Position numbers and translations under genes: made by a program. Below are positions 8,027 to 16,652 of a stretch of DNA of 64,000 nucleotides, one piece after another (position 1 is the first letter of the stretch; each line of letters opens with the position of its first letter). A model generated the notes under the pieces. That model searched no databases and was not told the DNA's origin. It worked only from the letters and a program-made list of their open reading frames with translations. Source of the stretch: Dysosmobacter sp. Marseille-Q4140 (GTDB lineage: Bacteria; Bacillota; Clostridia; Oscillospirales; Oscillospiraceae); NCBI GenBank assembly GCA_018228705.1, contig CP073694.1, forward strand, positions 186,001 through 250,000. The letters run 5' to 3'.

Positions 8027-8647
8027 ATGGCAAGGCTTTGCAGGGAATTCTATCTCCAGGACACCCTCTCCGCGGCGCAGGCGCTGCTGGGAAAGTGTCT
8101 GGTCCGCCGGCTGGACGGGGAGCTGCTGGCGGTGCGGATCACGGAGACGGAGGGCTACATCGGCCGGTGCGACAAGGCCTGCCACGCCTTTGGCTACCGC
8201 CGCACTGCCCGGACCGACACCCTCTTCCGCCAGGCAGGCACCGCCTATATCTACTTCATCTACGGGATGTACCACTGCCTGAACTTCGTCACGGAGCCGG
8301 AGGGCGAGCCCGCCGCGGTGCTGATCCGCGCCGGGGAGCCCCTGGCGGGAGTAGAGACCATCCGGCGTCTGCGCTTCGGAGACAAGCCACTGACCTCCTA
8401 TCGGAGGAAGAATTTTCTCAACGGTCCCGGCAAACTCTGCAAAGGGCTGTCCCTTACCCGAGCGCAGAACGGCCTGGACCTGGTGACGGACGGTGAACTG
8501 TTTGTCTGCGACGGCCCGGAGGACCTGGGCCTCCCTGCTCCGGCGCCGGTCAGGGAGCGGATGCGCTGCGGGCCCCGGATCGGGGTGGACTACGCGGAGG
8601 AGGCCCGGGACTTCCCCTGGCGCTTCTGGCTGGAAAAGGAGGAGTGA
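8027..8647 (+). CDS. DNA-3-methyladenine glycosylase (AAG/MPG family)
   Basis: A 206-residue base-excision glycosylase that removes alkylated purines. The N-terminal FYLQDTLSAAQALLGK, the ETEGYIG motif with the likely catalytic glutamate (about residue 42), DKACHAFGYRRTARTDTLF and YIYFIYGMYHCLNFV match the family in order, as does NGPGKLCKGL later. Length agrees with bacterial AAG proteins. SD GAGGTGA lies six bases upstream of the ATG. The next gene begins four bases after the stop, so it heads a plus-strand operon with the HAD, pentapeptide and aldolase genes. Confidence 0.92.
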   Translation: MARLCREFYLQDTLSAAQALLGKCLVRRLDGELLAVRITETEGYIGRCDKACHAFGYRRTARTDTLFRQAGTAYIYFIYGMYHCLNFVTEPEGEPAAVLIRAGEPLAGVETIRRLRFGDKPLTSYRRKNFLNGPGKLCKGLSLTRAQNGLDLVTDGELFVCDGPEDLGLPAPAPVRERMRCGPRIGVDYAEEARDFPWRFWLEKEE

Positions 8648-8650
8648 GCC

Positions 8651-9316
8651 TTGCTGCTATTTGATATGGACGGGACGCTGATCGACTCCAACGGCGTGTG
8701 GAAGGATGTGGACCGGACCTTCCTGGCCCGCCGGGGCCTTTCCTACACCCACGCCTACTACGAGGGCGTGGCCCACACGATCCTGCCCCTGGCAGCCAAA
8801 TTCACCAGGGAGTACTGCCATCTCAGCGAGTCCTGCGAGGACATCATCGCCGAGTGGATGGACCTGGCCAAGGACGCCTACGTCCATGTGGCGGTGAAGC
8901 CCGGCGTCCGGGCGTACCTGAAGCAGTGCCGGGCGGAGGGCCGGTCCATGGCGGTGGTGACCTCCAGCGTGCCGGAGCACTGCCGCACCGCCCTGGAGCG
9001 GCTGGACCTGATGAAGTACTTCGACCGCGTCACCTTCGCCCACGACCTGGGCCTGGAGAAAAAGGAACCCGCCATCTGGCTGGCGGCGGCCAAAGCCGCC
9101 GGCGTGGAGCCGGAGGCGTGCACCGTGTTTGACGACAGCCTCTCCGCCTGCCGGGGCGCCCGGGCGGCGAAGATGCGGGTGGTGGGCGTGTACGATCCCT
9201 TCTTCGCCCGGGACGAGGGAGCCATGCGGGGCTTTTGCGACGTGTATATCAAGAGCTTCCAGGAGCTTTTGTGGATGCCGGAGCAGCGGGAGGAACAACG
9301 GAGGCGGCGGTCATGA
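8651..9316 (+). CDS. HAD-superfamily hydrolase (phosphatase)
   Basis: A 221-residue haloacid-dehalogenase-fold enzyme starting at TTG, with AAGGAGGAG just upstream overlapping the end of the glycosylase gene. Motif I is FDMDGT (nucleophile D5, acid D7), motif II is VVTSSVPEH, motif III lies in LEKKEPAIW and motif IV is VFDDSLSA. The helical cap between motifs I and II resembles the phosphoglycolate phosphatase and beta-phosphoglucomutase group. The substrate cannot be told from sequence. It overlaps the pentapeptide gene by four bases (ATGA). Confidence 0.87.
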   Translation: MLLFDMDGTLIDSNGVWKDVDRTFLARRGLSYTHAYYEGVAHTILPLAAKFTREYCHLSESCEDIIAEWMDLAKDAYVHVAVKPGVRAYLKQCRAEGRSMAVVTSSVPEHCRTALERLDLMKYFDRVTFAHDLGLEKKEPAIWLAAAKAAGVEPEACTVFDDSLSACRGARAAKMRVVGVYDPFFARDEGAMRGFCDVYIKSFQELLWMPEQREEQRRRRS

Positions 9317-9927
9317 GCGACTTTACAGAATTGCTGGCCCGGACCCGGGAGGAGGAGAGCCGTCTCCCCGCCGGGCTGACACTCACCCAGGAGACGGCGG
9401 AGGGGCTGGACCTTTCCGACCTGGAATTCCACGACGCGGCGCTGCGCAAGTGCCGCTTCATCCACTGTGACTTTTCCGGTGCCGCCTTTTTCGGCTGCCG
9501 CCTGGAGAACTGTGACTTCTCCGGCTGCCGCCTGCCGGGCTCCTTCTGGCGGGATTGCCGCCTGAGCGGCTGCAAGGCCGACGGGGCGGATTTCCGCCGC
9601 AGCCGTCTCAAGGACACAGTCCTGGAGCAGTGCCTGTTCCGGTCCGTTCCGTTTACAGGCGGCCGCTGGGACCGGTTAGCCGTGAAGGAATGTAACTTCA
9701 CAGAGGCCATCCTGTCGGAGCTGCGTCTTTCCAAGGTGACGCTGGAGCAGACCGACCTGACCCGGGCGGAGCTGTTCCGCACTGCTCTTGCCGGCGTGGA
9801 CCTGACCACCTGCACCCTGGACGGCATCGTGCTGTCAGAGACCTGCGCCGAGCTCAAAGGAGCCGCCATCCACGCCTCCCAGGCGGCGGTGGTGGCCCGG
9901 ATCCTGGGCATCGAAGTAAAACCGTAA
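9313..9927 (+). CDS. Pentapeptide-repeat protein
   Basis: A 204-residue protein whose middle is built from pentapeptide-like repeats with the A(D/N)LXX-type periodicity (for example CRFIH CDFSG AAFFG CRLEN CDFSG CRLPG). It should fold as a right-handed quadrilateral beta-helix. Cysteine is often used at the inward i-2 position. Some family members mimic DNA and protect gyrase, but most have no known role. The ATG at 9313 overlaps the upstream TGA, indicating coupling to the HAD phosphatase. No signal peptide is seen. Confidence 0.85.
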   Translation: MSDFTELLARTREEESRLPAGLTLTQETAEGLDLSDLEFHDAALRKCRFIHCDFSGAAFFGCRLENCDFSGCRLPGSFWRDCRLSGCKADGADFRRSRLKDTVLEQCLFRSVPFTGGRWDRLAVKECNFTEAILSELRLSKVTLEQTDLTRAELFRTALAGVDLTTCTLDGIVLSETCAELKGAAIHASQAAVVARILGIEVKP

Positions 9928-9962
9928 CCGAACCTGACATCAAGAGAAAGGAAGCGATCTGC

Positions 9963-10733
9963 ATGAACCGCGTTTTGGAGAAATACCGGGCGGGCCAGCC
10001 CTCCGTGGGCACCTTCACCCACTTGCGCAGCTCCGTGGCCGTGGAGGCCCTGGGCACTGCCGGGCTGGACTTTGTGGTTCTGGACACAGAGCACTGCGTT
10101 CTGAACCCGGAGACCATGGCGGAGTGCATCACTGCCGCTGGCGCCGCGGGGCTGGATGCCCTGGTCCGCATCCACTCCGTCACCCGGGAGGCAGTGCTGC
10201 ACCCCCTGGACCTGGGGGCCAAGGGGCTCATCGTCCCGGCGGTGGAAACCGTGGAGGAGGTGGAGCGGCTGGTCCGCTTCGCCAAATTCCCCCCTGTGGG
10301 AGGCCGGGGCTTCTGCCCCACCCGGGACGGCCTGTGGGGCTGTGACGAGGCCTCCCTGGCCGGGGCCGCGGTCTACATGGACCGCAGCAACCGTGAGACC
10401 CTGCTGATCCCCCAGTGCGAGACCGCCGGGTGCCTGGCGAACATCGAGGCCATCGCCGCCATGGAGGGCGTGGACGGCATTTTCGTGGGTCCCCTGGACC
10501 TGTCCATCGCCCTGGGCTGCCCCATGGAACTGGACGCGCCCCAAATGCGGGAGGCGCTGGCGCGGGTGGTGGCCGCCTGCAAGGCCGCAGGGAAGCTGGC
10601 CATGATTTTCTGCGGCGACGCGGAAACCGCCAGGAAGCGGCTGGCCGCAGGCTTTGACAGCGCCGCCCTGGGGCTGGACGTGCTGGCATTGATCCAGAGC
10701 TACCGGGCCATGGCGGAGGCAGTCCGAGGCTGA
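9963..10733 (+). CDS. HpcH/HpaI family aldolase
   Basis: A 256-residue class II pyruvate aldolase-like protein of the 2-dehydro-3-deoxyglucarate/4-hydroxy-2-oxoacid family. Landmarks are the active-site histidine in VVLDTEHCVL, LVRIHS (substrate arginine), GAKGLIVPAVET, the metal-binding region near LIPQCETAGCL, and GIFVGPLDLSIALG with the second metal ligand. It cleaves or forms C-C bonds between pyruvate and an aldehyde. It follows the pentapeptide gene by 35 bases and ends at a strong terminator, probably the last gene of that operon. Two further members lie in the 22-34 kb island but are clearly different sequences. Confidence 0.88.
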   Translation: MNRVLEKYRAGQPSVGTFTHLRSSVAVEALGTAGLDFVVLDTEHCVLNPETMAECITAAGAAGLDALVRIHSVTREAVLHPLDLGAKGLIVPAVETVEEVERLVRFAKFPPVGGRGFCPTRDGLWGCDEASLAGAAVYMDRSNRETLLIPQCETAGCLANIEAIAAMEGVDGIFVGPLDLSIALGCPMELDAPQMREALARVVAACKAAGKLAMIFCGDAETARKRLAAGFDSAALGLDVLALIQSYRAMAEAVRG

Positions 10734-10748
10734 GATCTGCCGGAGGCG

Positions 10749-10788
10749 AAAGAGAGCAGACACCTGATGGTGTCTGCTCTCTTTTCTG
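10749..10788 (+). terminator. Rho-independent terminator (bidirectional)
   Basis: A 16-base stem, AAAGAGAGCAGACACC with GGTGTCTGCTCTCTTT, and a TGAT loop, followed by a short T-rich run. It ends the plus-strand operon. Confidence 0.85.
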
Positions 10789-11160
10789 CGCCCAGGATGC
10801 AGGACCTCTTTTCTTGGCGGGCCGGGAGTGGGAGTTTTTGCGGGCCGCTCCCATCTGCCGGGAGGCTAGGTCCCCGCGGGGATGTACCCCATTCTCTTTT
10901 GACCTGGCAAAAGAGAATGCACCGCACCAGGCGGAAGAGAAAACCGCAGAGACAAGCAGGAGGACCTTCCGGTCCTCCTGTTCGTAAGTACGGAGATCAC
11001 GCAAACCGGTCCGGCGGGCATCAATGGCCCGTCGACCCCGCGCCGGGCCCCGGCGGCCGGAGAACTGCGTCTCCGAAAAGCGGGCTCGGCAGATTGGGCG
11101 GGGTGGATATCGAACCTGCCCGCTTCTTTGGCCGCTGCCGCCGGCCGGGGGCAGGGCGCC
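10789..11160. repeat. Non-coding, stem-loop-rich spacer of about 370 bp
   Basis: No convincing gene was found. The segment holds a palindrome TCCCCGCGGGGA (10871-10882), a 12-base inverted repeat CATTCTCTTTTG/CAAAAGAGAATG (10890-10919) and a terminator-like hairpin CAGGAGGACC/GGTCCTCCTG (10957-10980). It also carries short frames on both strands whose translations do not look like proteins. Together with the preceding terminator there are four hairpins within about 230 bp. It may be a dispersed intergenic repeat element or hold a small RNA. Confidence 0.5.
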
Positions 11161-11162
11161 GT

Positions 11163-11825
11163 TCAGTCCTCCCGTCGGCGGATCAGATCGCCGCTCCACT
11201 CCAGCAGCAGGGCCGTCAGGGCGTCCAGGTCCAGGGGATGCTCCCCCTGCCGGACGGCCTCCGCCGCCCGGAACACCGCCAGGTCCGCCCCGGTCAGGGC
11301 CTTCCCCAGGTCCCGATGACGGCGGTAAAAGGTCCCCGTCTCCAGATACGCCTTGGCCTGGAGGGCGAACACCGCCCCCTTGCAGGTCCCCTCCGCCGCG
11401 GACAGATCCCGGCCGTGGAGGCCGTTGTGGCAGCAGAGGTGATAGATGCCGCAGGCGGCGGTATGCAGCGCCCGGCGGGCGTCGCCGGGCTCCTCCGGCG
11501 GCAGCAGATCGGAGAGACAGCCATAGTAATCTGTGGTGTCGCGGCGGAACTGGAACAGCTCCCCCCGGTCCCAGGCGGCCAGCTCCGCCGCCCCGGACAC
11601 GAAGCCGCAGAGCTTGTCCCATTCCGGCAGAGCCGCCGCGGCGGTGCGGTACGTCTCCAGGTCCGCCGGAGTCAGTTCGTCCAAAATCAGCACGACGTCG
11701 ATGTCGCTGTCCGGCCCGGCCTCTTCCCTGCCGCGGCTGCCCTGGAGGCCGATGTACCGCACCCGGTCCCCGAATGCCACCAGCATGGCGGCCTCATACG
11801 CCGCCATCCATTTCGTCATATCCAT
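11163..11825 (-). CDS. Nucleotidyltransferase-domain protein (AadA/KNTase-like)
   Basis: A roughly 220-residue protein with the DNA polymerase-beta-type nucleotidyltransferase motif GLQGSRGREEAGPDSDIDVV near residues 26-45, including the paired aspartates (DSDID) that bind metal. The C-terminal half is helical, as in the aminoglycoside adenylyltransferase-like and minimal nucleotidyltransferase groups. It presumably transfers a nucleotide to an unknown small molecule or protein. There is no evidence that it confers antibiotic resistance. Translation can begin at GTG 11829-11831, overlapping the pcrA stop, or at ATG 11823-11825, which is listed. Either way it is coupled to pcrA. Confidence 0.8.
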   Translation of the reverse strand: MDMTKWMAAYEAAMLVAFGDRVRYIGLQGSRGREEAGPDSDIDVVLILDELTPADLETYRTAAAALPEWDKLCGFVSGAAELAAWDRGELFQFRRDTTDYYGCLSDLLPPEEPGDARRALHTAACGIYHLCCHNGLHGRDLSAAEGTCKGAVFALQAKAYLETGTFYRRHRDLGKALTGADLAVFRAAEAVRQGEHPLDLDALTALLLEWSGDLIRRRED

Positions 11826-11827
11826 GG

Positions 11828-14284
11828 TCACAGCTTCTTCATGTGGCTGCCGGCGAATTTCAGCATCAGCCGTTTGGGCTTGTCCTCTTTTTCAAACTGC
11901 ACGGTCACCATGGCGTCGCCGGACATGGGCTGGACGGCGGTGACGGTGCCCCGGCCGAAGGCGTTGTGCTCCACAGTGTCCCCCACTGCCAGCTGCAAAA
12001 GCCCTGCCGTGCTTCCCGCCGTCCGTCCGGAGGCGGAGGCCAGGGGCTTGCGGACCGGCTCCCGGGGCTTGGCGGCGCCGTAGGTCCGCACCGGAGCGGA
12101 CCGGGCCGGGGCCGCGCCGAAGCTGTCGCCCCAGGGGGCGGTGTCCAGGTCGTCCCGCCGGGCGGCACGGGGCTCCGGCTTGCTGAGCCAGCGGAGGTTC
12201 TCCTCCGGGATCTCCTCCAAAAACCGGGAGGGCCGGTTGGTGCTGGTGCGGCCGTAGAGCATCCGCTGGCGGGCGTTGGTCAGTGTCAGCTTCTCCTTGG
12301 CCCGGGTCATGGCCACATAGCAAAGGCGCCGCTCCTCCTCCAGCTCCTCCTCGTCGTACTGGGCGGAGGCTCCGGGGAAGATCCCCTCCTCCATGCCCAC
12401 CACATAGACCCACGGGAACTCCAGGCCCTTGGCGGCGTGGATGGTCATGAGGGTGACGGACTCCTCCCCGGCCTCCACGCCGTCCAGGTCCGTGTACAGG
12501 GCGATCTCGTTGAGGAAGCCCGAGAGGGTGGCGTCCTCCGGGTCCCGCTCCAGGAAGCCCAGGATGTTGGATTTCAATTCCTGGACGTTCTCGATGCGGC
12601 CCCGGCTCTCCAGGTCGTTCTTCTCCTCCAGGGCACGGATGTATCCGGTCTGGTCGCAGACGGCGTCGTAGAACTCCGGCAGGGCCAGCTCTCCTCCGGC
12701 CCGGCGGAGGCCGTCGATCAGGTCCGCAAATTTCAGCAGCTTGGAAGCGGCGCTCTTGAGCTCCGGGAACAGGTCTGCGTTGCGGATGATCTCATAGAGG
12801 GACGCCCCCTGGCTCTCGGCGAGAAGCGCCACTTTATCCAGGGTGGTGTTGCCGATGCCCCGGGCGGGGACGTTGATGATCCGCCGCAGGCGCAGGTCGT
12901 CCAGGGGGTTGTTGAGGACGCAGAGGTAGGACAGCATGTCCTTCACCTCCGCCCGGTCGAAGAACTTCATACCCCCCACCACCTTGTAGGGGATGCCGTT
13001 GCGCTTCATGGCGTATTCCAGAGCGTTGGATTGGGCGTTCATCCGGTAGAGGACCACGCAGTCGGAGAACTTCCGCCCCCGATTCAGCCCCGAGAGGATG
13101 TCCCCGGCCACGTAGTTGGCCTCGTCGCTCTCGTTGAAGGTGGTCTTGACGGTGACCGTCTCCCCGGCGCCGTTGTCGGTCCAGAGGGTCTTGCCCTTGC
13201 GGCCGGTATTGTTTTGGATCACGGCGTTGGCGGCGTCCAGGATGTTCTGGGTGGAGCGGTAGTTCTGCTCCAGGCGGATGGTCCGGGCGTTCTTGTACTG
13301 CTTTTCAAAGCTGAGAATATTCTCGATGTTGGCGCCCCGGAAACGGTAGATGGACTGGTCGTCGTCGCCCACCACGCAGAGGTTCTTGTACCCTCCCGCC
13401 AGGAGGCTGGTGAGCAGGTACTGGAGATGGTTGGTGTCCTGGTACTCGTCCACCAGCACGTAGCGGAACTTGCGCTGGTAGTACTCCAGAACCGACCGCT
13501 CCTGGCGCAGGAGGGTCACGGTGTGGTAGATGATGTCGTCGAAGTCCAGGGCGTTGGCGGCGCGGAGCTTTTTGGCGTAGGCGGCGTAGACCTTGGCGAT
13601 GCGGGCCATCTTCCAGTCGGCCTCATTGGAGTGGGCCCTGGCAAAGTCCTCCGGGCTCTCGTAGCGGTCCTTGGAAGCGCTGATGACGGAGAGGACGGCG
13701 CGGGGCTGGAAGGCCTTCTCGTCCAGGTTCATCTCCTTGAGGATGTCCCGCACCACCCGCTTGGAGTCGTCGGTATCGTAGATGGTGAAGTCCTTGCCGA
13801 AGCCCAGCCGGTCGATGTCCCGCCGCAGGATGCGCACGCAGGCGGAGTGGAAGGTGGAGGCCCACACGTCCTCCGCCGCCGGGCCCAGCCGGACCGACAG
13901 GCGCTCTTTCAGCTCCCCGGCGGCCTTGTTGGTAAAGGTGATGGCGATGATCTCCCAGGGCTTTGGCACGTCCACGGCGCAAAGGCGCACCGCCCGGCGG
14001 TACTGCTCCTCGTCCGGCTGGTCCGGCAGGGTCTCCAGGAAATGAAGGTCCTCCTCCGTGGCCCAGCCGGGGACCTCGTCGGTGTCGCTGCCCCGGCCGT
14101 AGGTCAGGAGATTATACACCCGCTGGATCAGCACCGTGGTCTTGCCGCTGCCGGCGCCGGCCAGCAGCAGCAGCGGCCCCTCGGTCGTCATGGCGGCCTG
14201 GCGCTGCATGGGGTTCAGACGCCGCAGGTCCCGGGCGATGACGGCCTTGCGGGCGGCGATGTAACGCTGTTCAAAATCAGTCAT
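11828..14284 (-). CDS. pcrA: ATP-dependent DNA helicase PcrA/UvrD (SF1)
   Basis: An 818-residue 3'-5' superfamily 1 helicase for repair, replication-fork maintenance and removal of recombinase. The Q-motif region LNPMQRQAA is followed by Walker A GAGSGKTT at residues 43-50. Motif Ia is ITFTNKAAGEL, motif II VLVDEYQDTN, motif III VGDDDQSIYRFRGA, motif IV EQNYRST and motif V TIHAAKGLEFPWVYVVG; motif VI is YVAMTRAKEKL. The C-terminal GDTVEHNAFGRGTV is the Tudor-like tail typical of Firmicute PcrA. Start at ATG 14282-14284 with AGGTGG five bases upstream; a GTG nine bases earlier is the alternative. Confidence 0.95.
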   Translation of the reverse strand: MTDFEQRYIAARKAVIARDLRRLNPMQRQAAMTTEGPLLLLAGAGSGKTTVLIQRVYNLLTYGRGSDTDEVPGWATEEDLHFLETLPDQPDEEQYRRAVRLCAVDVPKPWEIIAITFTNKAAGELKERLSVRLGPAAEDVWASTFHSACVRILRRDIDRLGFGKDFTIYDTDDSKRVVRDILKEMNLDEKAFQPRAVLSVISASKDRYESPEDFARAHSNEADWKMARIAKVYAAYAKKLRAANALDFDDIIYHTVTLLRQERSVLEYYQRKFRYVLVDEYQDTNHLQYLLTSLLAGGYKNLCVVGDDDQSIYRFRGANIENILSFEKQYKNARTIRLEQNYRSTQNILDAANAVIQNNTGRKGKTLWTDNGAGETVTVKTTFNESDEANYVAGDILSGLNRGRKFSDCVVLYRMNAQSNALEYAMKRNGIPYKVVGGMKFFDRAEVKDMLSYLCVLNNPLDDLRLRRIINVPARGIGNTTLDKVALLAESQGASLYEIIRNADLFPELKSAASKLLKFADLIDGLRRAGGELALPEFYDAVCDQTGYIRALEEKNDLESRGRIENVQELKSNILGFLERDPEDATLSGFLNEIALYTDLDGVEAGEESVTLMTIHAAKGLEFPWVYVVGMEEGIFPGASAQYDEEELEEERRLCYVAMTRAKEKLTLTNARQRMLYGRTSTNRPSRFLEEIPEENLRWLSKPEPRAARRDDLDTAPWGDSFGAAPARSAPVRTYGAAKPREPVRKPLASASGRTAGSTAGLLQLAVGDTVEHNAFGRGTVTAVQPMSGDAMVTVQFEKEDKPKRLMLKFAGSHMKKL

Positions 14285-14325
14285 AGGGTCCACCTGTCCT
14301 CATAGTCTCGCAGACCATTCTATGA

Positions 14326-14372
14326 CAAAAAGCGCCGCCGGTCAAGGGGCGTCGGCCCTGACCGGCGGTGCT
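14326..14372 (-). terminator. Rho-independent terminator of spoIIGA-sigE
   Basis: A 14-base stem (AGCACCGCCGGTCA/TGACCGGCGGCGCT, one G-T wobble) with a 14-base loop overlaps the sigE stop codon and is followed on the minus strand by TTTTTG. Confidence 0.8.
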
Positions 14373-15076
14373 CAGCTCAGCCGCAGGATCTCCTTTTTCA
14401 GCCGGTTGATGATGCGCTTTTCCAGGCGCGAGATGTAGCTCTGGGAGATGCCCAGCCGGTCCGCCACCTCCTTCTGGGTCTGCTCCCGGCCGCCGCCCAG
14501 GCCGAAGCGCAGCGTGATGATCTCCTTTTCCCGGGGAGAGAGCACGCTGATGGCCGCCGCCAGGAGTGAGCGGTCCACATCCTCCTCGATGGGCCGCATG
14601 ACCACGTCCGCCTCGGTGCCCAGCACGTCGGAGAGCAGCAGCTCGTTGCCGTCCCAGTCGGTGTTCAGCGGCTCGTCGAAGGAGACCTCTCCCTTCCGCC
14701 CGGCGTTTTTTCGCAAGTACATCAAAATCTCGTTTTCGATGCACCGGGAGGCGTAGGTGGCCAGCTTGATGTTCTTGTCGGAGCGGTAGGTGCCCACGGC
14801 CTTGATGAGGCCGATGGTCCCGATGGAAATGAGGTCCTCGATGCCGACGCCGGTATTTTCAAACCGCCGGGCGATGTACACCACCAGCCGCAGATTATGT
14901 TCGATCAGCTCCTTGCGGGCGTCCTCCTGGTCCAGCCGGGCCAGCAGCTCCGCCTCCCGCTCCCGGGGCAGGGGCGGCGGCAGGGTGTCGCTGCCGCCGA
15001 TGTAGTGGACCCCGTGCTCCGCCAGCAGCCCCAGCCGCTCCAAAAGCCGCCTTGCGATCATCCTCCATTGTCTCAT
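14372..15076 (-). CDS. sigE: Sporulation sigma factor SigE (sigma-E precursor)
   Basis: A 234-residue sigma-70 factor that drives early mother-cell transcription in sporulation. Region 2 is clear: [20 protein letters not shown], then [16 protein letters not shown] and [17 protein letters not shown]. Region 4 reads [17 protein letters not shown] followed by the helix-turn-helix [18 protein letters not shown]. The first roughly 20 residues are the amphipathic pro-sequence removed by SpoIIGA, and the pro-peptide junction near [13 protein letters not shown] matches the family. Start at ATG 15074-15076 with GGAGAG upstream. It lies directly behind spoIIGA, the classic spoIIG arrangement. sigG, often next, is absent here. 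Confidence 0.93.
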   Translation of the reverse strand: MRQWRMIARRLLERLGLLAEHGVHYIGGSDTLPPPLPREREAELLARLDQEDARKELIEHNLRLVVYIARRFENTGVGIEDLISIGTIGLIKAVGTYRSDKNIKLATYASRCIENEILMYLRKNAGRKGEVSFDEPLNTDWDGNELLLSDVLGTEADVVMRPIEEDVDRSLLAAAISVLSPREKEIITLRFGLGGGREQTQKEVADRLGISQSYISRLEKRIINRLKKEILRLS

Positions 15077-15953
15077 GTCCCACTCTCCTTTTGCCTGCCT
15101 CGCCGCCCCACAGGGCGGCATATCCCGGCCCCAGGGCCGTGGGGGAAAATGCCACCGTCAGCCCCGGGTGCCGCTCTCCGCCGATCTCCGTCCAGTCGCT
15201 GCGCACCGCCAGCAGCAGCCCCTCCGGCACGCCCACCGCCCGGTAGGGCACGAGCCGCCATCGCAGCGCCGGCGCCGCCTGTTCCAGCGGCTCCAACAGG
15301 TCCGGCGGAAAGCGCAGCAGCGCCGGCGTCAGAAGGCGCCGCACCGGCGGCGGCAGCGCGCCGTCCAACGCCCCCGGGGACACCACCAGCACCGGTGCGC
15401 CGGACAGCGGGTCCCGCAGGGCGCTGCCGGTGTCCAGCAGGGCCGTCAGAGCGGCGGTCCGTCCCTCCAGGCACACCCGGACCGGCACCAGATGCCCGCC
15501 AAGGCCGTGGCGGGCCGCCGCCCGGAACACCACCGTCAGCACCAGATAGGCGGCCGCCGCGGCGATCAGCAGCACCTTGGCGGAGACGTCGGTATAAAAG
15601 ACGCCCCGTGCCACCGGCACGCCGCCCCCCGCCAGCAGGCCCAGGCCCAGGACACACCCGGCCATGGCGCAGGACACGGCAAAAAACAGCAGCATCAGCC
15701 GCCCCAGCCGCGCCTCGCCGCCGAAGGCCGCCACCGCCAGGACCACCCCTGCCGCCGCTTTGGCCGGCAGGAGCGCAAGGAAGCCGCACCCCGGCAGGAA
15801 CACCGCCACGGCGTAGGCCCCGCCCAGCACCGCAGCCAGAGCGTAGCGCCCCCGCCGCAGGGTCACCCCCGCCAGCCGCCCGGTGCACAGGAGCAGCAGA
15901 TAGTCCATCAGGGCATTGAGCACAAAGACACTGTCCACGTAGACTGTCGTCAC
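14895..15953 (-). CDS. spoIIGA: Sigma-E processing peptidase SpoIIGA, with extended C-terminus
   Basis: A 352-residue predicted septal membrane protease that activates pro-sigma-E. Five hydrophobic segments cover about residues 5-160, followed by the aspartic-protease-like domain with the motif [12 protein letters not shown] and then [10 protein letters not shown] start at 15951-15953 with GGGGG seven bases upstream. The usual family C-terminus would fall around [11 protein letters not shown], but no stop codon occurs there. The frame continues through the sigE start and ends only at a TAA at 14895-14897, 182 bases inside sigE. The extra roughly 60 residues are Gly/Ala/Pro-rich and look like out-of-frame sigE, so either the overlap is real or an indel has removed the normal stop. 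Confidence 0.85.
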   Translation of the reverse strand: MTTVYVDSVFVLNALMDYLLLLCTGRLAGVTLRRGRYALAAVLGGAYAVAVFLPGCGFLALLPAKAAAGVVLAVAAFGGEARLGRLMLLFFAVSCAMAGCVLGLGLLAGGGVPVARGVFYTDVSAKVLLIAAAAAYLVLTVVFRAAARHGLGGHLVPVRVCLEGRTAALTALLDTGSALRDPLSGAPVLVVSPGALDGALPPPVRRLLTPALLRFPPDLLEPLEQAAPALRWRLVPYRAVGVPEGLLLAVRSDWTEIGGERHPGLTVAFSPTALGPGYAALWGGEAGKRRVGHETMEDDRKAAFGAAGAAGGARGPLHRRQRHPAAAPAPGAGGGAAGPAGPGGRPQGADRT

Positions 15954-16016
15954 GGCGCCGCCCCCTTTCCGGTCACGGGGACCATTATAGGACAGCGGAC
16001 TGGGAAAAGCGGTCGC

Positions 16017-16058
16017 AAAAAGGAGGCGGGCCCGCGGAAATCGGCCCCGCCTCCTTTT
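16017..16058 (-). terminator. Rho-independent terminator of the second ECF sigma/anti-sigma pair
   Basis: Stem AAAAGGAGGCGGG paired with CCCGCCTCCTTTT, T-rich on the minus strand. It sits 13 bases after the anti-sigma stop. Confidence 0.85.
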
Positions 16059-16071
16059 ACAATCCTCTCTG

Positions 16072-16650
16072 TCAGAAAAAGCGCAGCAGCAGGAAGGGGC
16101 CGCCCCGGACCTCCACCGTGTAGATCCGGTTCCGCTCCAATCCCTCCAGTTCGGCGGACTTCCCCGGCTCCACCGTGGTCTCCAGCGCCACATTTCCCCC
16201 CTCGTCCAGCAGCCGCAGCTGCGCCGCCGAGTCGCTGTCGATGTCGTTGATGACCTCCCAGCGCTGGAAGAGACTGTCGAACACCACCGTTTCCTCCGCC
16301 TGCCGCCACTGGTCCTCCTCGCCGGGGTCCACCCGGCTGAGGACCATCTGGGCCGGAGGAACGTTCTCCACAAAAACCTGCCAGCCCAGGAAAGCGGCAA
16401 AACACACCGCAGCTGTCAGCACCACGGCCATCCCTGTCCGCAGCAGCTGCCGTTTCCGCAGGGCATAAAAGGGCGATTTCGCCCGGAGGTCCGGCCGCGG
16501 CTCCACCCGCACCGCCTCGCGCATGGCCTCCGCAGCCCGGGCGCAGTCCGGACAGGATGCCAGGTGCGCCTCCACCAGCTCCTGGCTCTTGAGGCTGCAC
16601 AGGCCGTCCAGATAGGACGGCAGCAGGTCCCGGATCACTTCACACTCCAT
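16072..16650 (-). CDS. Zinc-finger anti-sigma factor
   Basis: A 192-residue membrane protein with an N-terminal zf-HC2-type anti-sigma domain: CEVIRDLLPSYLDGL followed by the ligands H29-X3-C33-X2-C36 in AHLASCPDC. One transmembrane helix lies at about residues 73-91 (GMAVVLTAAVCFAAFLGW), and an extracytoplasmic C-terminal domain of about 100 residues follows that could sense envelope signals. It should bind and hold the neighbouring ECF sigma factor. Its ATG lies three bases after the sigma stop codon, and its ribosome site GGAGG sits inside the end of the sigma gene, so the pair is co-translated. A terminator follows. Confidence 0.88.
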   Translation of the reverse strand: MECEVIRDLLPSYLDGLCSLKSQELVEAHLASCPDCARAAEAMREAVRVEPRPDLRAKSPFYALRKRQLLRTGMAVVLTAAVCFAAFLGWQVFVENVPPAQMVLSRVDPGEEDQWRQAEETVVFDSLFQRWEVINDIDSDSAAQLRLLDEGGNVALETTVEPGKSAELEGLERNRIYTVEVRGGPFLLLRFF

Positions 16651-16652
16651 TG

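Noticed and set aside
11163..11825. Aminoglycoside resistance gene
   Set aside because: The nucleotidyltransferase motif is present, but nothing else points to a characterised resistance enzyme. It is translationally coupled to pcrA, so a housekeeping or unknown role is more likely.
11024..14305. Plus-strand open frame of 1093 codons opposite pcrA
   Set aside because: Antisense shadow of pcrA: low-complexity translation, no family motif, no start signal.
15954..16016. Spo0A box and 22-bp-spaced promoter before spoIIGA
   Set aside because: A TATAAT box exists on the minus strand (15984-15989), but no TGTCGAA-like Spo0A box or convincing -35 was seen in the short upstream region.
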